NCBI RefSeq assembly: GCF_900143255.1
Contig: NZ_FRDI01000009.1
Span: forward strand, 1-64,000
Length of the DNA stretch: 64,000 bases
Reading direction: 5' to 3'
From: Desulfovibrio litoralis DSM 11393
Lineage (GTDB): Bacteria > Desulfobacterota > Desulfovibrionia > Desulfovibrionales > Desulfovibrionaceae
Shown here one piece after another: positions 56,270-64,000 of this stretch. Numbering within the stretch: the stretch's first letter is position 1; each line of letters begins with the position of its first letter. Made by a program: the position numbers and the translations under genes. The notes below the pieces were generated by a model. That model was not told the origin of the DNA and searched no databases. It was given only the letters and a program-made list of their open reading frames with translations.

Positions 56270-56475
56270 TTTTAGCGGAAAAGTTTTGGCTTAAAATATT
56301 TCTTTATTCCGTTTCTGATTTTTTATATAGTAATCGACAAAAGAGTAAAAGAGTGTTTTCTGGTTGACCAAATACTAAAATTTGCTAACAATTATCTCTT
56401 AAAATATTTTTCAACAAGAAACATATCACATATATAACCTATATTGTTTTCGAGTATTCTAAAAAGTAAAAACCG

Positions 56476-57054
56476 ATGTATAAACCGCGTATCATTTTTG
56501 GCATTTTTGCCCTTATTATCTTTTTTTTCAGCTCTTATCCAAAAAGCAAAGCGGAAAATATCGAATTAGTAAGCACAAATACACAGGTCAACATCATCGG
56601 CGATCAATTAAAAATTAGTACAGACCTTAAACTTGAGGGGCTTGCACAAATAAGAGCCATGTTAAAAGATGGGGCGGTTTTAAGCCTTGAGCTTGATTAT
56701 AGCTTAAATAAAAAACGCACACTTTGGTTTAACGAACAATTAACAAAATATGTTTATGCAAGCACCCTGCTTTACGATCAACTCAGCCGAGAGTTTTTAA
56801 TCTATCTTCCAAACAACGAAACCCCAAAAAGAGACAAAAAACTTAATCGTCTGATTGAGGAAAATTGGAAACAAATAAGCATAAACTTTAATACTTCGGT
56901 TTTAAATCAAAGCACGGAAAACGAAACCTATAAGCTTGATTTGACTTTAACCTTGCGACATAAAGAACAACCGCCTTGGCTTTCAAAAACTTTATTGTTT
57001 GTTCCGGATATAATTACCTCAACAGACAAACAAAGTATAGACTTCGTTTATTAA
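56476..57054 (+). CDS. DUF4390 family protein
   Basis: The 192-residue protein has a signal peptide (about 6-26) and a beta-rich mature domain with ISTDLKLEGLAQIRAML, GAVLSLELDYSL and LTLRHKEQPPWLSKTL, matching DUF4390. The family commonly precedes an NtrY-like kinase, as here (18 bases to the next gene), so it may modulate that sensor from the periplasm. Its function is not established. Confidence 0.82.
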   Translation: MYKPRIIFGIFALIIFFFSSYPKSKAENIELVSTNTQVNIIGDQLKISTDLKLEGLAQIRAMLKDGAVLSLELDYSLNKKRTLWFNEQLTKYVYASTLLYDQLSREFLIYLPNNETPKRDKKLNRLIEENWKQISINFNTSVLNQSTENETYKLDLTLTLRHKEQPPWLSKTLLFVPDIITSTDKQSIDFVY

Positions 57055-57072
57055 GCCTTAAAGGAATTACTT

Positions 57073-59262
57073 ATGACACAAGAGCTTAATAAACAGAGCG
57101 AAGAAGCTTTAAAAAAGAAACGGATCATGCGAACTATAGCGGCATCGCTCTTGATTTTTTTGATGATTCCCGTTGTTGCTATGCTTCAAGTCCAATATTT
57201 TGGAATAGACTCTTTTATTTTTCTTGCTTTGTTTAACGTAAATCTGGTTATTGTTTTATTAATCCTTTTTGTTGTTATACGAAACGGAATTAAACTGTTG
57301 TTGGAAAAACGCAATAAAGTTTTAGGCAGTAATCTAAAGACAAAGCTTGTCGGAACCTTTATGGGGCTGACGATTATTCCTTGTGCCTTAATGTTTTTAA
57401 TCAGTACAAAGTTTGTACAAATTTCCGTTGATTTTTGGTTTCAGGAACAGGTGGAACAATCGATTAACTCAGCCCTTGAAGTAGGGCAAATTATCTTTCA
57501 AAAACTTGACGAGCGTCTGGAAAAATCAGCTCAGCTTATAGATGTTCAACTACCTCTTACAACCACAGAAGCAACTAATTCAAACGAAACAAGTACAGAC
57601 AATAGAGCCGAACTCATAAATCAGATTCTTGAAACTCAAAAAACACAACTTCATCTTTCTTTTATCGCCGAATATTCTCAAAAAAACAATTTGATGTTTT
57701 GGAGTGGTGAAAATCGCTTTGAAAAAATAGCCGAAACTGCTTTAAACTCTGTTGGGCAAGAGGCTTTAAACGACCGTGGCTTTTATTCTCTTGTCATCAG
57801 TGATAATAATAAAGATTTTAGCGTAGGTATATTAAAACGCAGTAACCAACATTTATTGGTGTTTGGTGAAAATTTGGGCTTTGGTTTTAAAGAAAAACTA
57901 GAACAGATTTCAAGCGGAGTTAAAGAGTATAAACGTTTGAAAAAACATAAACTTCCTTTAAAGTGGATGTTGTATCTTTCGCTTGGAATTGTTTCAATGT
58001 TGATTATTTTGGGAGCTATGTGGATAGCTTTTAAAATCGCTCAAAGTTTAACCTCGCCGGTTCAGCTTTTGGTAGACGCAACCGAGCGTATTTCAAAAGG
58101 CGATCTTTCGGTGCGTATCACCGAAACATATCATGACGAGTTAGGCTCGTTAATTCATTCTTTTAATAAAATGGGCGGAGATTTAGAACTAAACCAAACA
58201 AAATTAAAAGAACAAGCCCTTGCCCTTGAACAACACAGTCAATATATCACGACGGTCTTAGATAATATCGCTTCCGGGGTTATTTCGTTAAATCACGAAG
58301 GCAAAGTTACTACGGCAAACAAAGTTGCCTTAGATCTTTTTAAACTTTCGGAAAAAGAATTTATCGGACATTATATTCACGAATTTTTATCTGAGGAAGA
58401 AATAAAAACCATTAAAACCATTCAAACTTATTTGAGCCGAAAAAATCGCTCGTGGAAAAAACAAGTTACTCTGCATATAGGAGATAAAAATCAGCGTTTA
58501 TTGATTAGTGCCGATAGTTTAAAAGAAAAAAACAATCAAGATTCAGGTATTGTTATTGTTTTTGAAGATATAGCCGAACTTGAACGTATGCAAAGAATGG
58601 AGGCGTGGCGTGAGGTTGCCAAACGCGTCGCCCATGAAATAAAAAATCCGCTTACTCCGATCAAGCTTTCTGCTGAACGTTTGCAACGTAAATTTGGTAG
58701 AGAGATTAACGACCCGGCTTTTGCACAATGTACCGGCGTGATAGTCAGACAGGTTGAAAATATGCAAAGCATGGTGCAAGAGTTTTCTGCTTTTGCCAAA
58801 GTTCCTGAGGTTGTTTTAAAAGAGACTGACCTTATTCCTATTTTAAACGATACGGTTACTCTTTTTAAAAATAGCCACCAACATATTAAATTTATTTGTG
58901 AATATCCTGAAACAATGCCCCATCTTTATCTTGATGCCGATGCGATTCAAAGGGCGTTTATCAATATTATACAAAACGCTGTTGACGCTCTTGATAATGC
59001 GGAAAATCCGGAAATAAAAATAATCTGTACTCAAAACAAACAAAATTACACACTCAACATAGACTTTATCGATAACGGAAGCGGAATAAGCCCCGAAGAA
59101 CAAGAACGTATTTTTGAGCCATATTTTTCAATGAAAAAAAGCGGAACCGGGCTTGGGCTAACGATAGTGCGTTCAATTATTAATGACCATAAAGGCTATA
59201 TTAAAGCCTTGGATAACGATGGAAAAGGGCTTATCATTCGTGTTGAACTACCTCTTAACTAA
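57073..59262 (+). CDS. NtrY-like sensor histidine kinase
   Basis: The 729-residue kinase has N-terminal membrane segments (about 18-38, 47-70, 90-115), a periplasmic region, another segment (about 300-322), HAMP (about 325-378), PAS (about 390-500), HisKA with VAHEIKNPLTPIKLSAERL (His about 521) and HATPase_c with DNGSGISPEEQ and GTGLGLTIV. This is the NtrY architecture. NtrY normally phosphorylates NtrX, encoded next to it, but yggS follows instead. The signal is unknown. Confidence 0.9.
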   Translation: MTQELNKQSEEALKKKRIMRTIAASLLIFLMIPVVAMLQVQYFGIDSFIFLALFNVNLVIVLLILFVVIRNGIKLLLEKRNKVLGSNLKTKLVGTFMGLTIIPCALMFLISTKFVQISVDFWFQEQVEQSINSALEVGQIIFQKLDERLEKSAQLIDVQLPLTTTEATNSNETSTDNRAELINQILETQKTQLHLSFIAEYSQKNNLMFWSGENRFEKIAETALNSVGQEALNDRGFYSLVISDNNKDFSVGILKRSNQHLLVFGENLGFGFKEKLEQISSGVKEYKRLKKHKLPLKWMLYLSLGIVSMLIILGAMWIAFKIAQSLTSPVQLLVDATERISKGDLSVRITETYHDELGSLIHSFNKMGGDLELNQTKLKEQALALEQHSQYITTVLDNIASGVISLNHEGKVTTANKVALDLFKLSEKEFIGHYIHEFLSEEEIKTIKTIQTYLSRKNRSWKKQVTLHIGDKNQRLLISADSLKEKNNQDSGIVIVFEDIAELERMQRMEAWREVAKRVAHEIKNPLTPIKLSAERLQRKFGREINDPAFAQCTGVIVRQVENMQSMVQEFSAFAKVPEVVLKETDLIPILNDTVTLFKNSHQHIKFICEYPETMPHLYLDADAIQRAFINIIQNAVDALDNAENPEIKIICTQNKQNYTLNIDFIDNGSGISPEEQERIFEPYFSMKKSGTGLGLTIVRSIINDHKGYIKALDNDGKGLIIRVELPLN

Positions 59263-59403
59263 ATATTGATTTTATTTAACATAAAAAATATTTTATTTTC
59301 AAACAACTATAAACTTTATATATATAGTGAACGATAAGCAAGATAAGCTTTGATATAAATTTATTATTTTAAGGTCAAAAGCGAAATTAAAAGGACTTTT
59401 AAA

Positions 59404-60159
59404 GTGGCGACCCAAAACGTTATCCCTGATACTCAACGAAGTATCTTAATTAATAATCTGAAAAACGTAAAAGAACGTATCGCAAAATCTGTCTTAAAAA
59501 GCGGAAGAGAAGAGGGCGAGGTTAAGCTTGTGGCGATTTCAAAATTTCACGCCACGGATTATATAGAAACACTTTTTCATGCCGGTCAAAGTTTATTTGG
59601 TGAAAATTACCTGCAAGAAGCAAGGGAAAAGCAAGAAGAACTTAGAGCCTTGTTTGGTATAAAATGGCATTTTACAGGACATATTCAAAGCAAAAAAGCC
59701 AAAGAAGTTTTGGGTAATTTTGAATTGTTACATACTATAGACTCTTTAAATTTGGCTCAAGCCTTAGATAAAGAATGGCAGAAAAAGTTAGATAACGGAA
59801 TTATGCTTCCACCTCAAAATATATTGCTTCAAATCAATACGGGAAAAGAAGTGCAAAAAAACGGTGTTTTCCCTGAACAATTACCATCTTTGGCTGATTC
59901 TATACAAAAATTTAACTCAATTTCAATAAAAGGCTTAATGTGCTTGCCTCCTTTTGCCGATAATCCGGAAGAGAGCAGGGAACACTTTATATTGTTAAGG
60001 GAATTAAAAGAAAGGTTGAGCGTACAGCTTGGTATTGATTTGCCCGAACTTTCAATGGGAATGTCAAACGACCTTGAGGTTGCAGTTGAAGAGGGTGCAA
60101 CTTTTGTTAGAATAGGAACCGCTCTTTTCGGTGAACGAACTAAAAACACAAAACAGTAA
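59404..60159 (+). CDS. yggS: YggS-family PLP homeostasis protein
   Basis: The 251-residue protein is a single-domain PLP-binding barrel with the lysine in VAISKFHA (K47), FGENYLQEA, WHFTGHIQSKK, GLMCLPPF, SMGMSNDLEVAVEEGATFVRIG and a final ALFGER. It keeps free PLP levels in balance and is not an amino-acid racemase. It starts with GTG preceded by AAGGA. It lies 14 bases before motA. Confidence 0.93.
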   Translation: MATQNVIPDTQRSILINNLKNVKERIAKSVLKSGREEGEVKLVAISKFHATDYIETLFHAGQSLFGENYLQEAREKQEELRALFGIKWHFTGHIQSKKAKEVLGNFELLHTIDSLNLAQALDKEWQKKLDNGIMLPPQNILLQINTGKEVQKNGVFPEQLPSLADSIQKFNSISIKGLMCLPPFADNPEESREHFILLRELKERLSVQLGIDLPELSMGMSNDLEVAVEEGATFVRIGTALFGERTKNTKQ

Positions 60160-60173
60160 AGCGGAGTGTATAT

Positions 60174-60932
60174 ATGGATTTAGCAACAATTTTAGGCTTA
60201 GCCCTTTCATTTTCTTTAGTAACAATGGGTATGATGTCAGGCAGTGATCTCTCGACCTTTATCGATCCTCCCTCTGCTCTGATTGTTTTTGGCGGTACAC
60301 TGGGAGCGACCTTAACTCACTATCCGCTGAATACCGTATTGACTTTAGGTAAGGTTATCAAAAAAGTTTTAACCGCAGAAACAGTTCCGGTTTCCGCTGT
60401 TGTTAGCCAATTTACCGACTTTGCCAATAAAGCGAGAAGAGAAGGGATTTTATCGCTTGAAGCTTCAATAAAAAGTATTGATAATCCTTATTTAAGAAAG
60501 GGTATGCAACTTGCCGTTGATGGACTTGATCCGGTTGGTATTCAACAAATACTCGAAAGCGAAATAAACAACACTGAAAGTCGCCATAACGTAGGTATAG
60601 ATCTTTTGAACGCAATGGCATCATATGCTCCCGCTCTTGGTATGATCGGAACGGTTATCGGTCTTGTTCAGATGTTAACGAAAATGGACGACCCGAGTAA
60701 AATAGGTCCGGCGATGGCGGTTGCCTTGATCACAACCTTTTATGGGGCTGTTTTGGCAAACCTTGTTTTTTTACCCATGGTTGGAAAGTTGAAACACCGC
60801 TCTCGAGAAGAGATTTTGATTATGGAGATGCAGATGGAAGGCGTTTTAGCTATTTCACGCGGTGAAAACCCTCGTGTACTTGCAGAAAAATTAAGTAGCT
60901 TCCAGTCTCAACAGCTTAGAGAAGAAAAATAA
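60174..60932 (+). CDS. motA: Flagellar motor stator protein MotA
   Basis: MotA and MotB form the ion-conducting stator. The 252-residue protein has four membrane segments and the family blocks DLATILGLALSFSLV, DPPSALIVFGGTLGATLTH and LGMIGTVIGLVQML followed by GPAMAVALITTFYGAVLANL. It has the usual cytoplasmic loop between segments 2 and 3. It begins the run motA-motB-motB2-fliL-fliN. Confidence 0.96.
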   Translation: MDLATILGLALSFSLVTMGMMSGSDLSTFIDPPSALIVFGGTLGATLTHYPLNTVLTLGKVIKKVLTAETVPVSAVVSQFTDFANKARREGILSLEASIKSIDNPYLRKGMQLAVDGLDPVGIQQILESEINNTESRHNVGIDLLNAMASYAPALGMIGTVIGLVQMLTKMDDPSKIGPAMAVALITTFYGAVLANLVFLPMVGKLKHRSREEILIMEMQMEGVLAISRGENPRVLAEKLSSFQSQQLREEK

Positions 60933-61008
60933 CTCATCGCTTTTATGTTTCAACTCAAACCGTACAACTAAAACCTTTTTATTAAATTAAACTTTAGATA
61001 ATAACAAT

Positions 61009-61881
61009 ATGCCACTCAAAAAGAAAAAACCGGAAGAACAAGGCTTGCCAAGGTGGATTATGACATATTCCGATGTCATGACCCTGCTTTTAACTTTTTT
61101 TGTTGTTTTGGTGAGTATGTCAACGATAGATTCAAAGCGCAAACGTGAAGTTTTCGGTTCGCTGTCTGCAACTTTTTCCCCAAATGAATTTCACAGTCCA
61201 ACAACACCTGTAAGCAAAGAAAATAAAGTACTGGAAAAAGCTCCGGGGGTGATGAACGATTTAAAAGATATGGAAGAGATTAAAAACAAAATATTGGAAG
61301 AAGACCTAGAGCTTGACTTTCAAGAAAACAAAAACGTACAAATTCTCTCTATTCAAAACGATGTATTATTTCGTCAAGGTGAAACGGAGTTAAGCCCTAA
61401 AGGAAAAGCTCTTCTTTCGCGTCTTGCCGTTTATCTTATGTCGGTCGACTACCCTTTATTGTTGGCAGGGCATAGTGCGGGGATGCGCGATGAATTTGGA
61501 ACCAGTTTTGAAGATGAAAAAAACTCTGTGGAATTAAGCCCGACTTGGCTATTGTCTTTAAAAAGAGTACAAAGCGTTTATCGTTTTTTTGTGTCAAAAG
61601 GTGTTCCCTCAAATATGCTACAAATGGAAGCTTTTGGAAAATATAGACCAAGATATGATATGCATAGAGCTTTTGAGCGTCAAAAAAACCGTCGTGTAGA
61701 TATTGTTCTTGATAAACGCAATTTGGAATGGGCAAAGAAAATGACTAGTTTGACAACAGATACTCCCGTTCCTGAAAATTTCAGCTTTAAAGATTTTGAA
61801 TTTAAACTGACTATGCCACCTCAACCTCAGAAAAATATTGATCAAAGCCTTGGCGATCAAAATATGCGAGGCACGAAATAA
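61009..61881 (+). CDS. motB: Flagellar motor protein MotB, first copy
   Basis: The 290-residue protein has a short cytoplasmic start, one membrane segment with the ion-binding Asp in YSDVMTLLLTFFVVL, and a C-terminal OmpA-like peptidoglycan-binding domain (about 120-245: LLAGHSAGMRDE, QMEAFGKYRP and RQKNRRVDI). It ends directly before the next motB-like gene, so the two are coupled. The OmpA part is less typical than that of the second copy. Confidence 0.92.
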   Translation: MPLKKKKPEEQGLPRWIMTYSDVMTLLLTFFVVLVSMSTIDSKRKREVFGSLSATFSPNEFHSPTTPVSKENKVLEKAPGVMNDLKDMEEIKNKILEEDLELDFQENKNVQILSIQNDVLFRQGETELSPKGKALLSRLAVYLMSVDYPLLLAGHSAGMRDEFGTSFEDEKNSVELSPTWLLSLKRVQSVYRFFVSKGVPSNMLQMEAFGKYRPRYDMHRAFERQKNRRVDIVLDKRNLEWAKKMTSLTTDTPVPENFSFKDFEFKLTMPPQPQKNIDQSLGDQNMRGTK

Positions 61882-62610
61882 ATGGCAAGAAAAAAAAAGA
61901 GAGCAGACTCTCAAGCCAGTGATGCGTGGCTTGTTACCTTTTCAGATTTAGTTACTTTACTCTTAACTTTTTTCGTTTTACTTCTTAGTATGTCGAGTAT
62001 GGATCACGAGATTATCTCTCGGATAAGCCTTGCTCCCCCTGGTATGCAGCAAATCGGAGCCGCAGGCGGAGCAACTCCAAGCACACGTATTAAGGTTGTT
62101 AAAGAGATTCTTGAAGACCCTGAAACTATTATGAAAAACAAAGACAAGCTGAAAGATTTACTTTTGCCTGATGTAAATCTTCCTCCTACTATCAACAGAA
62201 AAGAAGCCCTGAACGATATAGAAATTTTACAACACCCCGAAGGAATTGTCATAGCCTTGACAGACAGGTTGGTTTTTGAAGATGGTTCTTATACCCTTAC
62301 ACCCGTTGCAAGAGAGGTTTTAAATACGGTTTCCGACGTACTTAACTTTTCTACCGCAGACGTGAATATATCAGGACATACGGACAATACAACCTACCCT
62401 AATGTTAACAGTTTTGAGCTGTCTGGTTTTCGTGCTTTATCTGTTTTGGAACATTTTTTGCTTAAGGGGCATAGACCGGCTCGTTTTTCTGTTAGCGGAT
62501 ACGGAGCGGACAGACCCTTGTTCCCTAACGATGGTTCCGATAACAAAATTAAAAACAATAGAGTTGAAGTTTTATTAAAAACAACACAATGGTTAGGACG
62601 CTATACCTAG
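61882..62610 (+). CDS. MotB-like flagellar motor protein, second copy
   Basis: The 242-residue protein has the same plan: MARKKKRADSQ, the membrane segment with FSDLVTLLLTFFVLLLSM, and an OmpA domain with ISGHTDNTTYPN, SGFRALSVLEHF and VSGYGADRP. It shares the layout but little detail with the first copy. Both may combine with the one MotA as alternative or mixed stators. The start follows the first motB stop without a gap. Confidence 0.92.
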   Translation: MARKKKRADSQASDAWLVTFSDLVTLLLTFFVLLLSMSSMDHEIISRISLAPPGMQQIGAAGGATPSTRIKVVKEILEDPETIMKNKDKLKDLLLPDVNLPPTINRKEALNDIEILQHPEGIVIALTDRLVFEDGSYTLTPVAREVLNTVSDVLNFSTADVNISGHTDNTTYPNVNSFELSGFRALSVLEHFLLKGHRPARFSVSGYGADRPLFPNDGSDNKIKNNRVEVLLKTTQWLGRYT

Positions 62611-62723
62611 CCTTTAAAAACATAAAAAATATGATTGTTAAATAGCGTTTTATTGTTTAGTATACTTAATACTTTTGATAATTACTGAATAAAATACCAA
62701 ATCATATAGGTAAGGAGCGTAAG

Positions 62724-63248
62724 ATGGCTGAAAATGAAAAAGAAAAAAAATCAGGTAAAGGCAAGTTTATTATTATAATTTTGGTAATATTGGCCCTACT
62801 TGGTGGCGGTGGCTTTGCCGCTTGGAAATTTTTATTGCCGATTATCAATAAAACGGAAAGCGTTGCAACCGAAGGCGGACATGCCCCAGGTGGCAGTACC
62901 GGCAGTACCGGTGAAGCTAAAGACAATAAAAATGCAAACACTCTTGAAACCTCAATAGTTACCTTGCCTACCTTTGTTGTTAACCTTCAAGACCCGGTAG
63001 GAAGACGTTTTATTAAACTTAGTATGGACATTGATGTTGTCGGTTCCGGCGTAAAAGACGATATAACCAGACTTATGCCACGCATTAAAGACACCATTAA
63101 CATGCTCTTGTCGAGCAAGTCTTATGCTGATCTTGCCATGCCTGAGAGTAAAGTTTTATTAAAAAGTGAAATAGTAGAAAGAGTTAACCTTGTTTTAGGT
63201 GGCTCAAAAGTAAAAGATGTCTACTTTACCGAATTTATTATTCAGTAG
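62724..63248 (+). CDS. fliL: Flagellar basal-body protein FliL
   Basis: The 174-residue protein has a basic start (MAENEKEKKSGKGK), one membrane segment (about 13-35), a Gly/Ser/Thr-rich linker and a periplasmic domain with PTFVVNLQDPVGRRFIKLSMDI and VYFTEFIIQ at the end. FliL surrounds or steadies the stator. AAGGAG precedes the ATG. It lies in the motor cluster between motB2 and fliN. Confidence 0.93.
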   Translation: MAENEKEKKSGKGKFIIIILVILALLGGGGFAAWKFLLPIINKTESVATEGGHAPGGSTGSTGEAKDNKNANTLETSIVTLPTFVVNLQDPVGRRFIKLSMDIDVVGSGVKDDITRLMPRIKDTINMLLSSKSYADLAMPESKVLLKSEIVERVNLVLGGSKVKDVYFTEFIIQ

Positions 63249-63357
63249 CCTTAAGACTCTTTAATATTATTGACAAAGATACTTTTAAGGCTGTTAAATT
63301 TTATAAAACGGCAATAATAACCCAAAAATAACCACCCTGATTATATAGGAGAAGCTC

Positions 63358-63858
63358 ATGGCAGAAAATGAAGAATTAGATCCTTTTGCCCTCGCTGCAG
63401 AAGCAGACGCCAAAGCCGGAGAAAATAGCGAAGAAGAAAATGACAAATTAGCGGCCGAATGGGCGGCGGCTCTGGCAACCGACGAGCAGGAAGTCATTAA
63501 AGAAGAAAAGGTAAAACAAAACTTAGCCGCATCAGCTTCTGATGCCGTTTTTAAAGACTTAACCGAAGAAGCGCGTTCCCCTAAAGCCGAAAGCGGCAGG
63601 CGTGAGTTAGATTTTATCTTGGATATTCCGCTTGATGTTTCTGCTGAACTTGGGCGTACTCGTTTATTAATCAATGAACTTTTACAACTTGGTCAAGGTT
63701 CTGTGGTTGAGCTAAATAAACTTGCAGGTGAACCTTTGGAAATATATGTTAACAGCAAATTGGTCGCCAGAGGCGAAGCCGTTGTTATTAACGAAAAGTT
63801 TGGCGTTCGCCTAACCGATATTATCAGCCCTATGGAAAGAGTAAAGCAACTTGGATAA
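63358..63858 (+). CDS. fliN: Flagellar motor switch protein FliN
   Basis: The 166-residue protein has an acidic N-terminal half (about 1-80) and a C-terminal SpoA/FliN domain with FILDIPLDVSAELGRTRL, LLQLGQGSVVELNKLAGEPL and YVNSKLVARGEAVVIN plus FGVRLTDI. FliN builds the C-ring and helps switch rotation. AGGAG lies before the ATG. fliM is not in the window. Confidence 0.95.
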   Translation: MAENEELDPFALAAEADAKAGENSEEENDKLAAEWAAALATDEQEVIKEEKVKQNLAASASDAVFKDLTEEARSPKAESGRRELDFILDIPLDVSAELGRTRLLINELLQLGQGSVVELNKLAGEPLEIYVNSKLVARGEAVVINEKFGVRLTDIISPMERVKQLG

Positions 63859-63893
63859 TAAACGTGGGTTTGCCTCGATGTTTTTTTCTTTTA

Positions 63894-63924
63894 AAAAAGC
63901 GTACTAGTTGGCTTTTTATTTAAA
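63894..63924 (+). terminator. Weak stem-loop after fliN
   Basis: AAAAAGC and GCTTTTT form a 7-bp stem around 10 bases and are followed by TATTTAA. It may end the motor operon, but the stem is mostly A-T, so the call is weak. Confidence 0.35.
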
Positions 63925-64000
63925 GCTGAATAGTGGCAAGCGAAGCATTCTTTAATGGTTGAATCTAAATTAAATTAGTTGTATTGTTCAGGCTGATTCA

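Noticed and set aside
63859-64000. Start of fliO after fliN
   Set aside because: Expected by gene order, but all frames here close within about 20 codons; only a weak hairpin is seen.

Overview
The window is AT-rich bacterial chromosome. It codes for a motile, Gram-negative, LPS-bearing cell: LptD, LptE and WaaA for LPS, MotA, two MotB-like proteins, FliL and FliN for the flagellum, IspH for MEP-pathway isoprenoids, and many two-component proteins. The motA-motB-motB-fliL-fliN order, the DUF4390-NtrY pair and the type I-C style CRISPR repeat fit a low-GC member of the Desulfovibrionaceae or a relative (Desulfobacterota). This assignment is inferred from gene content and was not tested by a search.

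Region by region. Positions 1-3.3 kb are an accessory edge: the end of a CRISPR array, a small Asn/Gln-rich coiled-coil protein, an open frame with no start codon, a Fic AMP-transferase and a DUF2971 protein. Positions 3.6-9.1 kb hold a very large hybrid histidine kinase and two paralogous lipoprotein genes. Between them lies a scar made of a copied kinase tail and the tail of a third lipoprotein gene. Positions 9.3-22.3 kb are mostly housekeeping genes: ispH, cheV, an acyl carrier protein, uvrA, tkt, argJ, an SbcD-like nuclease, agmatinase and a secreted phosphatase. Positions 22.4-25.7 kb hold a DUF5677 gene, queD, larB and an unknown gene that appears to have been inserted at the 3' end of larB. 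Positions 26-31 kb hold a sigma-54 activator with a degenerate receiver, a polar amino-acid ABC transporter and a zinc-ribbon protein. Positions 31-41 kb hold lptD, alr, waaA, a lipoprotein, mutS, lapA and a HIT protein. Positions 42.8-50.5 kb form a minus-strand block (leuS, lptE, holA, radC, acyP, lon). Positions 51.8-64 kb hold a Cache-domain membrane protein, a phosphodiester glycosidase, a FUSC-family protein, DUF4390-NtrY, yggS and the flagellar motor cluster.

The most unusual structure is a pair of large non-coding elements, A at about 41.19-42.66 kb and B at about 50.69-51.70 kb, in opposite orientation on either side of the leuS-lon block. Each has a unique core of about 270-300 bp between long inverted arms. 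The inner part of each arm is about 105 bp and hairpin-rich. The outer part is a tandem series of units of about 86 bp, each with a small GC-containing hairpin and an AT hairpin. No open frame explains them, and I do not recognise them as a known element. They look like a structured, probably mobile or recombinogenic, non-coding repeat family.

Second in interest are two gene-end duplications: a 111-bp exact copy of the kinase 3' end, and a copy of the larB 3' end of about 52 bp that differs at silent positions and brackets an apparently inserted gene. I found no tRNA or rRNA gene. All family names are assigned from motifs read in the translations. No database search was possible.
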